From Ciceribacter lividus (GTDB lineage: Bacteria > Pseudomonadota > Alphaproteobacteria > Rhizobiales > Rhizobiaceae), in the NCBI RefSeq assembly GCF_003337715.1, contig NZ_QPIX01000010.1:62001-126000 (forward strand): DNA of 64,000 bases. Direction: 5' to 3'. Under the pieces are notes generated by a model. It ran no database searches. It was not told where the DNA came from and saw nothing but the letters and a program-made list of their open reading frames with translations. The first letter of the stretch is position 1. Every line of letters starts with the position of its first letter. Position numbers and translations under genes: made by a program. This document shows, piece after piece, positions 45,660 through 56,310 of the stretch.

Positions 45660-47300
45660 ATGTTCGTCGGACGACTTGAACGGACGGTCGCCGCCGGTTG
45701 CGAGCGGTGGGCGGTCGACAGACTGCGGGTGATGACCCATCCACTGCTCGAGCACTTCCGCTGGGAGGGGCCGGATCTTTCCGTGCTCCTTTGCCGTGAG
45801 CGCTCTACGACCGGAGGGGCGGGCCTTCCCCCCGCATCCGGTGCAGGTGAGGCCGAACTGCGTGCCTTCCTCACAATAATGGAGGCCTGGCCGCTCGACT
45901 GGCAGGCGATCGTCGTCGACCATCGTCGTGCGGCGGTCACGGTCCGCGCCGGGCATGGCGGCGTGGCGCCGCTCTATGTCCGCCCCTCGGCATCCGCGAT
46001 CGAGGTCTCCTGGGATTTTGCCGATTTCTACGCGGATGCGGCCGCAGGCGACGTCGATCCGGCCTGGACCGCCTTTCGCCTCACCGGCAATCCACCCTAT
46101 GCGGCGGCGACCCTGTTTTCCAACGTCTTCATGGTGACGGAGCGCGCCGCCCTGCACGTCGATGTGGGCGGCAAAGTCACCGTCGAATACCCTGCACCTG
46201 CCCCCTATTTCCTGCCGACGCCCGTCCGCGAGGACGTGGACATTCCCGCAGTCGCCTCCGATCTCGTGGAGGCGCTGCTGCGGCGCTGGCCGCTCGACGC
46301 TCTGGAGGTCGCCGCCGAATTCAGCGGCGGCATGGATTCGGCGGTGATCGCCGGCGTGCTCGCGCGCGGGGCCGCGTTGCCGCCCGTGACTGCGGCACTC
46401 GAAATTACCGGCGCTGCGGCATTCCAGCAGCGCGAGAGGCGCGAGCTGGCGATCGCCCGTCTCGGTTACCGGGATATGACCTGGCCGGTGGAGCGCACGG
46501 CGATGGTCCCGTCCGGTTTTTCGGCAGCGAGCGACTACGTGGCGACACCGCGCAATGCCGACCTGCAGCGGCCCTTACGGGGCCTCATCGCCGCACTCGT
46601 GCGCGAAAGGGGCACGCGCGTGATCGCGACCGGAACTGGCGGCGATGAATTACACATGCTGCATGCCTTCGAGCAGGACGCCGAGCAATGGGCGAGGAAC
46701 GTCAGCGACGCCTACCTGCCGCAATCGCCCGCCTCGGCGATCAGGCCGACCTACCGCAACAGCTTCGGCGATTACGCCCGCCGTTGCGAGCGTGCCCCGT
46801 TTCCGGTCTTGCCGATTTCCGTGCTCGAAGCGCAGGCGGCCCGCGCGCCGCTCTTCGCCGAGAACGGGCTCTGGCCGGTCAGCGCCTTCGCCCAGCCGGA
46901 GTCGGTCCGCTTCTATCGCAGCCTGCCGCGTGAGTGGCGTGCCGGAAAGGCGCTGCATCGCCGGATGCTCTCTCATCTCGGTTACCCGGACGCCTTTCTC
47001 GACGTGCCGCTGCGCGAGAATTTTGAGACCTATCTCACGACCTCGCTCGTCGCCGCTGCCGGGGGTATCACCCGCGATCTGCGCCGTGAATGCCGCCTGC
47101 ACGATCTCGGCATCGTCGACGCGGACGCCCTGATCCACGCCGTCTCGGGGATCGGCAGCGCGAGCGGCCTCGATGAGGTCGGTTTCGTCTTCCATGCCTT
47201 CAACGTGGAAACGATCCTGCGCCGTGTCGGCACGAGGCGGCAAGGCGGCTGGGACCGCCGAGCGACCGGCAGCGGCGACGTGGGATCGACCGCCGCCTGA
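45660..47300 (+). CDS. Asparagine-synthetase-like enzyme (ATP-PP amidoligase/cyclase type)
   Basis: 546 aa in the fold of asparagine synthetase B, beta-lactam synthetase and lasso peptide cyclase. The N-terminal ~200 residues are Ntn-like (AVTVRAGHGGVAPLYVRP, as in the AsnB lid), but the N-terminus is MFVGRLER without the catalytic Cys2, so no glutaminase activity. The C-terminal PP-loop ATP site is intact: EFSGGMDSAVIAG (SGGMDS at 222-227) and ATGTGGDELH (324-330). The enzyme should adenylate a carboxylate and join it to an amine. With a peptide gene directly upstream, that substrate may be a peptide; a free metabolite is possible. Confidence 0.8.
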   Translation: MFVGRLERTVAAGCERWAVDRLRVMTHPLLEHFRWEGPDLSVLLCRERSTTGGAGLPPASGAGEAELRAFLTIMEAWPLDWQAIVVDHRRAAVTVRAGHGGVAPLYVRPSASAIEVSWDFADFYADAAAGDVDPAWTAFRLTGNPPYAAATLFSNVFMVTERAALHVDVGGKVTVEYPAPAPYFLPTPVREDVDIPAVASDLVEALLRRWPLDALEVAAEFSGGMDSAVIAGVLARGAALPPVTAALEITGAAAFQQRERRELAIARLGYRDMTWPVERTAMVPSGFSAASDYVATPRNADLQRPLRGLIAALVRERGTRVIATGTGGDELHMLHAFEQDAEQWARNVSDAYLPQSPASAIRPTYRNSFGDYARRCERAPFPVLPISVLEAQAARAPLFAENGLWPVSAFAQPESVRFYRSLPREWRAGKALHRRMLSHLGYPDAFLDVPLRENFETYLTTSLVAAAGGITRDLRRECRLHDLGIVDADALIHAVSGIGSASGLDEVGFVFHAFNVETILRRVGTRRQGGWDRRATGSGDVGSTAA

Positions 47301-47432
47301 CACCTTGTCCGAAACTTCTCCACGACCCTGCCGCAATTATGATGCAATGCAACATAAGTTGCAGGCGGCGGCGTTTCCAATCCGGCTAGATTGCTGTAAA
47401 TGATGGAAAAAGCCTATGGGTGGAGAGAGGGC

Positions 47433-50108
<2,676 letters not shown>

Positions 50109-50113
50109 TTGCG

Positions 50114-50440
50114 TCAGCCCGGAACGGCGGGGATTTCGCGCCTCAGATCCGGTTCGTCGTGAACGAAGCTGAGCTGAAGGGTTGCCTTCCTCTCCGTGTG
50201 GTCGTCCGGCGCGAACCGCTCGGCCGGGGCGTCGAGGCGGATGCCGTAGTCCGAGAGCGCGGCCAGGAAAGGCTCGATCTCCCTGGCCTCCAGCACGAAC
50301 CGGATGTTGGTCATCTTGTTGGAATACATGTGAACGTCATCGACCCAGCCACCACGGGCGTTTATGCTGTCGAAGACGAAGCTGGTGGCCGCGTTGCGCT
50401 CGCGCCGGGTAACGGCGTTCAGCATCAGGATCGATCTCAT
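50114..50440 (-). CDS. Conserved hypothetical protein, 108 aa
   Basis: Short soluble protein (MRSILMLNAVTRRERNAATSF start) with a predicted ferredoxin-like pattern of strands and helices: FVFDSINARGGWVDDVHMYS, NIRFVLEAREIEPFLAALSDYGIRLDAPAERF, TLQLSFVHDEPDLRREIPAVPG. I do not recognise the family. It is convergent with ppdK (5 nt between stops) and divergent from the next membrane-protein gene, 87 nt from it. Confidence 0.7.
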   Translation of the reverse strand: MRSILMLNAVTRRERNAATSFVFDSINARGGWVDDVHMYSNKMTNIRFVLEAREIEPFLAALSDYGIRLDAPAERFAPDDHTERKATLQLSFVHDEPDLRREIPAVPG

Positions 50441-50527
50441 CGCTCTCGTCTTTCATCGGTCTTGAATGATGACCTCGGCATCATTTATGGACAATTCTCC
50501 ACACCGGTCCAAGGGACAAGGCGACGC

Positions 50528-51433
50528 ATGGTCTCGAAAACGCATGGCGCAACGGGCGACGCCAAACCGGCACTGTCGCGTGCCGAGCGCCGCCGCAGGC
50601 AGCGCCAGGGTCTTCCCCTCGTCGAGGCGCCGAGCACCGGCCTTGCTGCGATCCGCGCCAGAACCCGCACCGCCGGTTTCCGCTGGTCGCTCGGGCTCGT
50701 CCTCCTCGGCTTCGTGGCGCTCGGCCTTTCGCAGGCGATCACTCACGACTACGGCTTCCTGGAGCTCGGCTTCCTCTTCACGCTTTCGGTCTACGATCTC
50801 GTGCTGGCGATGCTCGGCCTTGCGGTCGCCGCCGCCGTCGCGCCGAGCGCGCGCGGGATGCGCATCATCTTTCTCACCTTCCTCGCCGTTCTGGTGGTGA
50901 TGCTCTCCTTCTTCGATCCGATCTTCCGCGGGATCATGGCCTCGCCGCTCGGCGAGGTGCTCTATCTCGTGGCGCCGGCCGCGGTGATCTCCACCGGGGC
51001 GGCACTCTGGGTGCCGGGACGATGGGCCGTCCTTGCTGCGGCTGTCGCGGCGGCGATCGTCGCCTTCTCCTTCTCGCTCTTCGTCGGCCTCGACGATCTC
51101 GGCATCGGCATTCTCGATTTCACCACCGGCACGGTGCTCTGTGCGCTCTGGCTCGTCGTGGCACCCGCGCTTCTGCTGCGACAGTTCCGCGGCCCCTGGC
51201 TCGTGATCCCCTCGCGCATCGTCGGAAGCTGGCTCGTGGTCATCGGCTTCATCGTCCTCGGCTCGCTCTACATGCCGCAACCGGAAAATGCCGCGCCTCC
51301 GGCGCCGCCGGGCGACCTGCAACTCATCATCCCCGACGACGGCTCGGCGCCGACCCTGAACGGCGAGGAACTGCCGCTCGACGACGGCAGCCAGATGGAC
51401 GGGGGCCCAGGGGGTGATACGTCACGGCCCTGA
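50528..51433 (+). CDS. Hypothetical multi-pass membrane protein
   Basis: 301 aa. After a basic cytoplasmic N-terminus (LSRAERRRRQRQGL) come about seven hydrophobic helices (e.g. WSLGLVLLGFVALGLS, LVLAMLGLAVAAAVA, IIFLTFLAVLVVML, WAVLAAAVAAAIVAFSFSLF, VVIGFIVLGSLYM) and an acidic Gly/Pro/Asp tail. No family recognised. The ATG at 50528 has ACAAGGCGACGC before it; the frame continues upstream as a shadow of ppdK. It probably forms a unit with the DUF1499 gene 77 nt downstream. Confidence 0.7.
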   Translation: MVSKTHGATGDAKPALSRAERRRRQRQGLPLVEAPSTGLAAIRARTRTAGFRWSLGLVLLGFVALGLSQAITHDYGFLELGFLFTLSVYDLVLAMLGLAVAAAVAPSARGMRIIFLTFLAVLVVMLSFFDPIFRGIMASPLGEVLYLVAPAAVISTGAALWVPGRWAVLAAAVAAAIVAFSFSLFVGLDDLGIGILDFTTGTVLCALWLVVAPALLLRQFRGPWLVIPSRIVGSWLVVIGFIVLGSLYMPQPENAAPPAPPGDLQLIIPDDGSAPTLNGEELPLDDGSQMDGGPGGDTSRP

Positions 51434-51510
51434 CTGCGCTTGTCGCCCGCCGGGCGAGAGGATAAACAGGAAGCACCTGATCCGAACTCGCGAGCGCCGG
51501 TGACGCATCG

Positions 51511-52425
51511 ATGACCATTCGCTATGACCGGCCCGTCTCCCGTTCGGCCTTTCTGGCGCGACGGCTCGGGCGTGCGGCCGCCATCCTTCTCGTCCTCGTC
51601 GTCCTTCTCCACCGCTTCGGGCCGCTCACCACGCCGGATTTCGTGGCGCTCGTGCTTGCTTCGGCGGTTCCTGCCGCCCTTGCCGTGCCGCTCGCGCTCT
51701 TCGGCCTCTGGCGGCTCTGGAAGGTGGGGGCGCTCGGCGGTGTCGCGGCGGCGAAGGCGCTCCTCTATGCCGCGCTGCCGCTCGGCCTCGTCGGCTTTTC
51801 CGCCTTCCAGTACATGACGCGGCCGATGCTCTACGACGTCTCGACCGATCCCGTCGACCCACCGGCATGGATCACGGTGCCGGCGGCGAAGCAGCAATGG
51901 CTCGAACGCCCGCCGGTCACGCCGGCGATGCGGCAGGCGCAGGCGGGCGCCTATCCCGGCCTCACCGGGCGACGCTACGAAGGCGCGCTCGACCGCGTCC
52001 ACCAGGCGGTGCTGAAGGTCGCCGAGCTCACCGGCCTCACCGTGACGGCGTCGCGCGGCCACGAGCTTCTCGAGCCGGAGCTCGCGCCGCTGCCGCAGGG
52101 CAGGGATGCGCAGGCCACGGCGCCGGCAGAGACGATCCCGGACGTCGGTCCGGTGCCGCTGCCGCGGCCCGCGCCGCAGGAGCTTGCCGTCGCCGAGCCG
52201 CCGGAGCCTGTCGGCACTGCGCGCGTCCAGGCGGAGACGCGCACGCTGGTGCTCGGCCTTGCCTTCGACATGATGGTCAGGCTGCGGGAGGAGGCCGAGA
52301 CGACGCTGGTCGACATCCGCGTCTCCAGCCGCTACGGCCCGCATGATCTCGGCATCGGCGACCTGATCGCCGAACATTACCTCCACGAACTCGATGCCGA
52401 GCTTCTGGGGGTGGCCGGCGACTGA
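51511..52425 (+). CDS. DUF1499 family membrane protein
   Basis: 304 aa: two to three N-terminal helices (ILLVLVVLLHRFG, FVALVLASAVPAALAVPLALFGLW, ALLYAALPLGLVGFSAF) followed by a periplasmic DUF1499 domain recognised by STDPVDPPAW, YPGLTGRRYEGALDRVHQAVLKVAE and VDIRVSSRYGPHDLGIGDLI. A Pro/Ala-rich insert lies near 190-235. Function of the family is unknown. Convergent with the MBL hydrolase gene. Confidence 0.85.
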   Translation: MTIRYDRPVSRSAFLARRLGRAAAILLVLVVLLHRFGPLTTPDFVALVLASAVPAALAVPLALFGLWRLWKVGALGGVAAAKALLYAALPLGLVGFSAFQYMTRPMLYDVSTDPVDPPAWITVPAAKQQWLERPPVTPAMRQAQAGAYPGLTGRRYEGALDRVHQAVLKVAELTGLTVTASRGHELLEPELAPLPQGRDAQATAPAETIPDVGPVPLPRPAPQELAVAEPPEPVGTARVQAETRTLVLGLAFDMMVRLREEAETTLVDIRVSSRYGPHDLGIGDLIAEHYLHELDAELLGVAGD

Positions 52426-52440
52426 CGGCGCAGTTTCACC

Positions 52441-53370
52441 TCAGGCGATCGTGTAGACGCCGGTGAGCCGCGGTGGGCCCTCGGTCGCGACGATTCCCTT
52501 CTCGACGAGATCCTCGATATGCGCGAGCACGGAAAGCGCGGCTGCACCGTGAAGCCGCGGATCGGTGTCGCGGTAGATTGCCTTCACCATGTCGGGGATC
52601 AGCCGGTCGCCCGCCCGGATGCGTTCGAGCACGGCGCGCTCGCGCATCCTCCGGTGTGTGCGGAGCCCGCGCAGGAAGGCCGACGGGTCCTTCACCGGCC
52701 CGCCATGGCCGGGAAAGTAGATGCGGTCGTCGCGCGACAGCAGTCTTTCGAGCGAGGCCATGTAGTCGCCCATGGCGCCGTCGGGCGGCGCGACGATGCT
52801 CGTCGCCCAGGCCATCACATGATCGGCGGAAAAGACGATGCCGCTCTCTTCGAGCGCGAAGGCGAGATGGTTGGCGGTGTGGCCGGGGGTCGCGATCGCC
52901 GAAAGCGTCCAGCCATCGCCCTCGACCCTGTCGCCGTCGGCGAGCGCGATGTCGGGGGAAAATTCCATGTCGGAACTCTCCGCGAAGGGGTTGGTCTCGC
53001 CGGCATGGAGAGGCCGTGCCGCGCGGTGCGGCCCTTCGGCGACGATTGTCGCCCCGGTCGCCGCCTTCAGCCGCCTTGCGAGCGACGAGTGGTCCTTGTG
53101 GGTGTGGCTGACGGCGATATGGGTGACCTCGCGGCCCTCGAGCGCCTGCATCAGCGCGGAAAAATGCGCGTCGTCGTCGGGGCCGGGGTCGATCACCGCG
53201 ACAGAACCACGGCCGACGATGTAGGTATTCGTGCCGTGGAAGGTGAAGGGGCCGGGATTGTTGACGGTGATCCGCTCCACGCCGGCCGCGACTGGCACCG
53301 CCCGGCCGTGGGCCGGCTCGAAGGCAAGGTCGAATTCGGGGCTCTTCGGCGCGGTGCGCGGCTCGCTCAT
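52441..53370 (-). CDS. MBL-fold metallo-hydrolase (LACTB2-like)
   Basis: 309 aa metallo-beta-lactamase fold protein. Zinc motifs: HTHKDHS (HxHxDH), GHTANHLAFA, FSADHVM and GHGGPVKDP. The winged C-terminal domain (AHIEDLVEKGIVATEGPPRLTGVYTIA) is that of LACTB2/glyoxalase II-related proteins, some of which are endoribonucleases. Substrate unknown. Its start overlaps the cupin gene's stop by 4 nt, so the two are co-translated. Confidence 0.9.
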   Translation of the reverse strand: MSEPRTAPKSPEFDLAFEPAHGRAVPVAAGVERITVNNPGPFTFHGTNTYIVGRGSVAVIDPGPDDDAHFSALMQALEGREVTHIAVSHTHKDHSSLARRLKAATGATIVAEGPHRAARPLHAGETNPFAESSDMEFSPDIALADGDRVEGDGWTLSAIATPGHTANHLAFALEESGIVFSADHVMAWATSIVAPPDGAMGDYMASLERLLSRDDRIYFPGHGGPVKDPSAFLRGLRTHRRMRERAVLERIRAGDRLIPDMVKAIYRDTDPRLHGAAALSVLAHIEDLVEKGIVATEGPPRLTGVYTIA

Positions 53371-53663
53371 TTGTACTCGATCTCGATGAAGGACATCGGC
53401 GCATCGCCGCCGTTGACGACATTATGCTCGACGCCCGCCTCGCGGCGATAGACCTCGCCGGCCCGGCTCGTCACCCGCCGCTCGCCGGCGGCGTCCTCGA
53501 TGAGAAAGTGGCAATCGGTCATCGGCACCACCACATAGCCGAGGCCATGCACGTGATGGCCTGTCGCCGCGCCGGGCTCGAAATCCCAGCGGGTGACGCG
53601 CACGACTGCATCGTCGAGAAGGATCGTCGGCAGGGCAGGCGGGCGGGCGGAAAAGCCGGGCAT
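53367..53663 (-). CDS. Cupin domain protein
   Basis: 98 aa single cupin barrel. Metal-binding motif 1 appears as GHHVHGLGYVVVP, and the second part as REAGVEHNVVNGG (conserved His). Small cupins of this type include beta-alanine degradation (BauB-like) and sugar-binding proteins; the role is unknown. The start leads the operon with the MBL hydrolase. Confidence 0.84.
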   Translation of the reverse strand: MPGFSARPPALPTILLDDAVVRVTRWDFEPGAATGHHVHGLGYVVVPMTDCHFLIEDAAGERRVTSRAGEVYRREAGVEHNVVNGGDAPMSFIEIEYK

Positions 53664-53893
53664 CGGGCACTCCTCGTTCGGATGCGGTGAAGTCTCGATC
53701 GGACCCTAAGGGGTGGGAGCGCCGCGTCCAATGAAAAATTCGGATGCGGGCGATGAGGACTGCTGATATGGGAAGCCGCCGGGCCGGGCGATCAGTTTTT
53801 TGTCACGAAACCGTTGCCCCGCCATGCCGCTTTTGCTAAGGGGCAACGGCCGGCGACGGAGCCCTCCTCCCCGCCGAGACGATCCGCACGTGT

Positions 53894-53968
53894 TGGGGCG
53901 TAGCCAAGCGGTAAGGCAGCGGTTTTTGGTACCGCCATCCCCTGGTTCGAATCCAGGCGCCCCAGCCA
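53894..53968 (+). tRNA. tRNA-Gln (anticodon TTG)
   Basis: 75-nt cloverleaf with genome-encoded CCA. Acceptor TGGGGCG (53894-53900) pairs with CGCCCCA (53958-53964); anticodon stem GCGGT/ACCGC encloses loop TTTTGGT with anticodon TTG at 53926-53928; the T-loop is GTTCGAATC. Located 46 bp from the vapC stop. Confidence 0.97.
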
Positions 53969-54014
53969 ATTCTCTAGTTTCCCTTAAAGCAGCCTGGCAT
54001 CTCGCGAGACGGCC

Positions 54015-54431
54015 TCAGACGGCCCAGTCCTCAACACGCAGTCTCGTGACACGCGAAAACTCGCGCATGTTATTCGTCACCAGCACGCATTCCGCGGCGA
54101 GCGCATGTCCGGCGATCATCGTGTCGTTGCCGCCGATCGGGGTTCCCCTGCTCTCCAGATCCTTGCGGATGCGCATGGCTTCCTCTGCAGCACCACGTTC
54201 CCAGGGCAAAATGGCGGACAGGCGCGAGACAAACGCCTCGACGAGTGGTCCGTGTCTGGCCGAAGCGTTCCGGCCGATCGTGCCGAGCAGCATCTCGTAA
54301 TAGGTGATGACCGAGATTACGATGCTGTTCTGCGCCTCGACGGCAGCCTGAAGCCGTTCGAGTACCGAGGCCGGGCGCTCGCGCATGATGAACGAGCAGA
54401 TATTGGTGTCGAGCATATAGACGATGCTCAT
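54015..54431 (-). CDS. vapC: Type II toxin VapC (PIN-domain ribonuclease)
   Basis: 138 aa PIN endonuclease of the subfamily that cleaves initiator tRNA-fMet in enterobacteria. Acidic catalytic residues are in MLDTNICSF (Asp), TYYEMLLG (Glu), GGNDTMIAGHAL (Asp) and VTNNMREF. The toxin start overlaps the antitoxin stop by 4 nt, the usual coupled order vapB-vapC. The target in this organism is inferred from the subfamily. Confidence 0.92.
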   Translation of the reverse strand: MSIVYMLDTNICSFIMRERPASVLERLQAAVEAQNSIVISVITYYEMLLGTIGRNASARHGPLVEAFVSRLSAILPWERGAAEEAMRIRKDLESRGTPIGGNDTMIAGHALAAECVLVTNNMREFSRVTRLRVEDWAV

Positions 54432-54676
54432 TTGCCGGACTCGTCTTCATCCAGAGAGAAGCGCCCCTCCTCGATCAGGTCGGGGCGATCGCGTAGGAAG
54501 TCGGCGTCCGCCGGCGGCTCGTTACGGAAGGAGGTCCAGCTCGGACGGACGGGACGCAGCACGATCGTGTCGCCCTGTTTTTCTATGGTGAGTTCACTCA
54601 CCCCCGGAAACTCGAAATCCTTCGGCAGGCGGATTGCCTGGTTCCGGTTGTTGCGGAATACGGAAACGGTACGCAT
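54428..54676 (-). CDS. vapB: Type II antitoxin VapB (AbrB/SpoVT-like)
   Basis: 82 aa. The N-terminal half is a swapped-hairpin AbrB DNA-binding domain (MRTVSVFRNNRNQAIRLPKDFEF, LTIEKQGDTIVLRP); the C-terminal ~30 residues (PADADFLRDRPDL onward) form the toxin-binding tail. AGGAGA lies 6 nt before the ATG. A near-consensus promoter with paired repeats lies upstream (54701-54728), fitting autorepression by the VapBC complex. Confidence 0.92.
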   Translation of the reverse strand: MRTVSVFRNNRNQAIRLPKDFEFPGVSELTIEKQGDTIVLRPVRPSWTSFRNEPPADADFLRDRPDLIEEGRFSLDEDESGK

Positions 54677-54700
54677 GGAAGGTCTCCTGCCAACAATTTA

Positions 54701-54728
54701 ATAATAACATATGTCAGGCATATGTCAA
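54701..54728 (-). promoter_or_regulatory. vapBC promoter with tandem operator repeats
   Basis: On the minus strand TTGACA (54728-54723), 16 nt, TATTAT (54706-54701): close to perfect sigma-70 consensus. Two direct copies of CATATGTCA (54708-54716 and 54719-54727 on the plus strand, 11-nt period, one helical turn) fill the -35 and spacer, where the antitoxin complex would bind. Confidence 0.75.
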
Positions 54729-54747
54729 AATTGTGCTGTGATTGTCC

Positions 54748-55008
54748 CTACCTCCGCCCCTTCGTCGGCCGCCAGATGATGGTGTCGGGCTTGCGGTCGA
54801 AGGGCAGGCCCATCAGCCGGACTTCGCAGTCCTTGGCATCGCAGGTGGTGCATTTGAAGGGCAGGGTGTGCGGGTCTCGGCCACTGCCGTAGACGCGGGC
54901 GAGGTCTTCGGCGACAAATTTCGCTTGGCGACCGCAGCGCCGGCAGGTTGCGGTGACGAGCATCTGGTGGAGGGCGGCCTTGCCGAGGGTGTCGAACGTC
55001 ATGGTCAT
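54748..55008 (-). CDS. Small zinc-ribbon-like hypothetical protein
   Basis: 86 aa. Two cysteine pairs, TCRRCGRQAKF and KCTTCDAKDC, suggest a zinc ribbon; the rest (DLARVYGSGRDPHTLPF, LPFDRKPDTIIWRP) looks like a compact conserved protein of rhizobia without assigned function. ATGs at 55008 and 55002 are both possible, and the frame runs upstream to 55170 without a ribosome-binding site or family signal. Confidence 0.6.
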   Translation of the reverse strand: MTMTFDTLGKAALHQMLVTATCRRCGRQAKFVAEDLARVYGSGRDPHTLPFKCTTCDAKDCEVRLMGLPFDRKPDTIIWRPTKGRR

Positions 55009-55305
55009 TGCATGGAAAACATGGAACATAGCATGAACAAAGTCAAGAAAATCCCCGACTTTTGGGGGTGAGAGCCCGCGGATTCCCAGAAGTCGGCGGT
55101 CTTTGCCGCCATGCGCGTCGCTCCGGCGGCCGTCGCATTCTTGACGATAAGCATTTGCTGAATAAGGCAAAAATTAACCTTGGCGCGGCTATAAGGACCT
55201 TGCCTCGCGATTGGTAGTGCGTAGCGAGGCTCTTCGATCTTCCCTGATCGCCCGTTCGGCCCACATTCTTCCCGCCCAGCCGACGTCCTCCTTGCAAACA
55301 CAGGC
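55009..55305. other. Intergenic region, no gene seen
   Basis: About 300 nt with no supported coding region. It contains an inverted repeat GCCTCGC/GCGAGGC (55202-55208 and 55224-55230) and an AT-richer patch near 55150-55185 that could hold the promoter of the zinc-ribbon gene. I see nothing else. Confidence 0.5.
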
Positions 55306-55340
55306 CGAAAACGAAAACGGGCCCCGCGAAGGAGCCCGTT
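55306..55340 (-). terminator. Rho-independent terminator of the lipoprotein gene
   Basis: On the minus strand AACGGGCTCC (55340-55331) pairs with GGGGCCCGTT (55325-55316), then TTCGTTTTCG follows. It lies 27-61 nt after the stop of the gene ending at 55367. Confidence 0.75.
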
Positions 55341-55366
55341 CCGGATCATATCCATCGACGCCGCCG

Positions 55367-55765
55367 TCATTCGGCGCCCAGGAATTCCTCGCAATAGCTC
55401 TTGCCGTCGGCGCCGCGCTTGTCGACCACGGTACGGATGCCACGGATGACGTAATCCGGGGAGACCGTGAGCTGCACTTCGCAGCGCAGGTATTCAGTGC
55501 GGGCGCTCTGCAGCAGCTTGCCCTTCTTGCCGTTGAGGTCTTCATAGACCGCCGGCACCACGCGGGTCTTGTAGCCACCGCGCCAGCTGTAGAGCGTGTT
55601 GCCGCCGGCGGCCGTGTCGCTGATCGGCGGGCCGAACTTGGCGAAGAAGGCGCCGGCCTGCTTCCCGTTCCAGCGCGCCTCGACGCTGTTTCTGGCGACC
55701 CCTGTTGTCGTGCATGCGGCAAGGGCCAGCGCGAGGCCAGCCACTGTAATCACGCGGAAATTCAT
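55367..55765 (-). CDS. Hypothetical lipoprotein
   Basis: 132 aa with a lipoprotein signal (MNFRVITVAGLALALAAC, lipobox LAAC near residue 18). The mature part has FFAKFGPPISDTAAGGNTLYSWRGG, a pattern seen in small outer-membrane lipoproteins of the BamE/SmpA-like kind, and a pair of cysteines (LRCEVQL, SYCEEF). Function unknown. The start at 55765 opens the signal peptide and follows AAGGACGG. Confidence 0.76.
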   Translation of the reverse strand: MNFRVITVAGLALALAACTTTGVARNSVEARWNGKQAGAFFAKFGPPISDTAAGGNTLYSWRGGYKTRVVPAVYEDLNGKKGKLLQSARTEYLRCEVQLTVSPDYVIRGIRTVVDKRGADGKSYCEEFLGAE

Positions 55766-56086
55766 CTGTCCCGTCCTTCGCTTCGATCGGTGGGGCCGGC
55801 GGCCGCGCCTCTGCGCAGCCCCCGCACCGGCAGACCTCACCTCTGGCGGCTTTATCTCCAATTGCCTGCGGAGAAAATCGGTTCCATGCGCCGGCCGGTT
55901 TATTTTCTCGTCTGTATCTCTCCTGCCACGCTCCCCCTGCAAAACAAGGGCTCCGGGCGCCTGCCGCCGCGCGTCGTTCCGGAAGTCGCGGCGGGCCGTC
56001 ACAATTTTTTCGCATTGCCCCGGCGCTTTTTTCAAAACACTGCTTGTGCAACAAAAACGGCTGGTCTATAGAGGCGCCGCTGGTCA

Positions 56087-56163
56087 CGGAGTGTAGCGCA
56101 GTCTGGTAGCGCACCACGTTCGGGACGTGGGGGTCGCGTGTTCGAATCACGCCACTCCGACCA
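56087..56163 (+). tRNA. tRNA-Pro (anticodon CGG)
   Basis: 77-nt cloverleaf with encoded CCA. Acceptor CGGAGTG (56087-56093) pairs with CACTCCG (56153-56159); anticodon stem CCACG/CGTGG encloses TTCGGGA with anticodon CGG; T-loop GTTCGAATC. A terminator follows within 5 nt. Confidence 0.97.
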
Positions 56164-56167
56164 GCCG

Positions 56168-56193
56168 AAAAGCCCGCGGAAGCGGGCTTTTTT
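56168..56193 (+). terminator. Terminator of tRNA-Pro
   Basis: AAAAGCCCGC (56168-56177) pairs with GCGGGCTTTT (56182-56191) around GGAA, with six T in total at the 3' side. Confidence 0.9.
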
Positions 56194-56310
56194 CATTTCC
56201 GGGGCCGGTTTTCCTCCCGTCCTCACCATCCGCCGCACCTTGCCGCTTTACAGCCGCGCCCTTGCTCCGCTAAGCGCGGGGGAGGCCAAGGCACCGGGGG
56301 AGAGACAATC

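Noticed and set aside
41266..45744. A 1492-codon open frame on the minus strand across smc
   Set aside because: It mirrors smc, whose GC-rich, Glu/Arg/Ala-biased codons leave the antisense frame open. Its translation is Arg/Ala/Gly-rich with no family features. The same holds for the minus-strand frames over ctaC-ctaD (9372-12140) and ppdK (47337-49997).
55005..55394. Minus-strand frame between the zinc-ribbon gene and the lipoprotein gene
   Set aside because: No start site support, no family features, and it overlaps the lipoprotein terminator.
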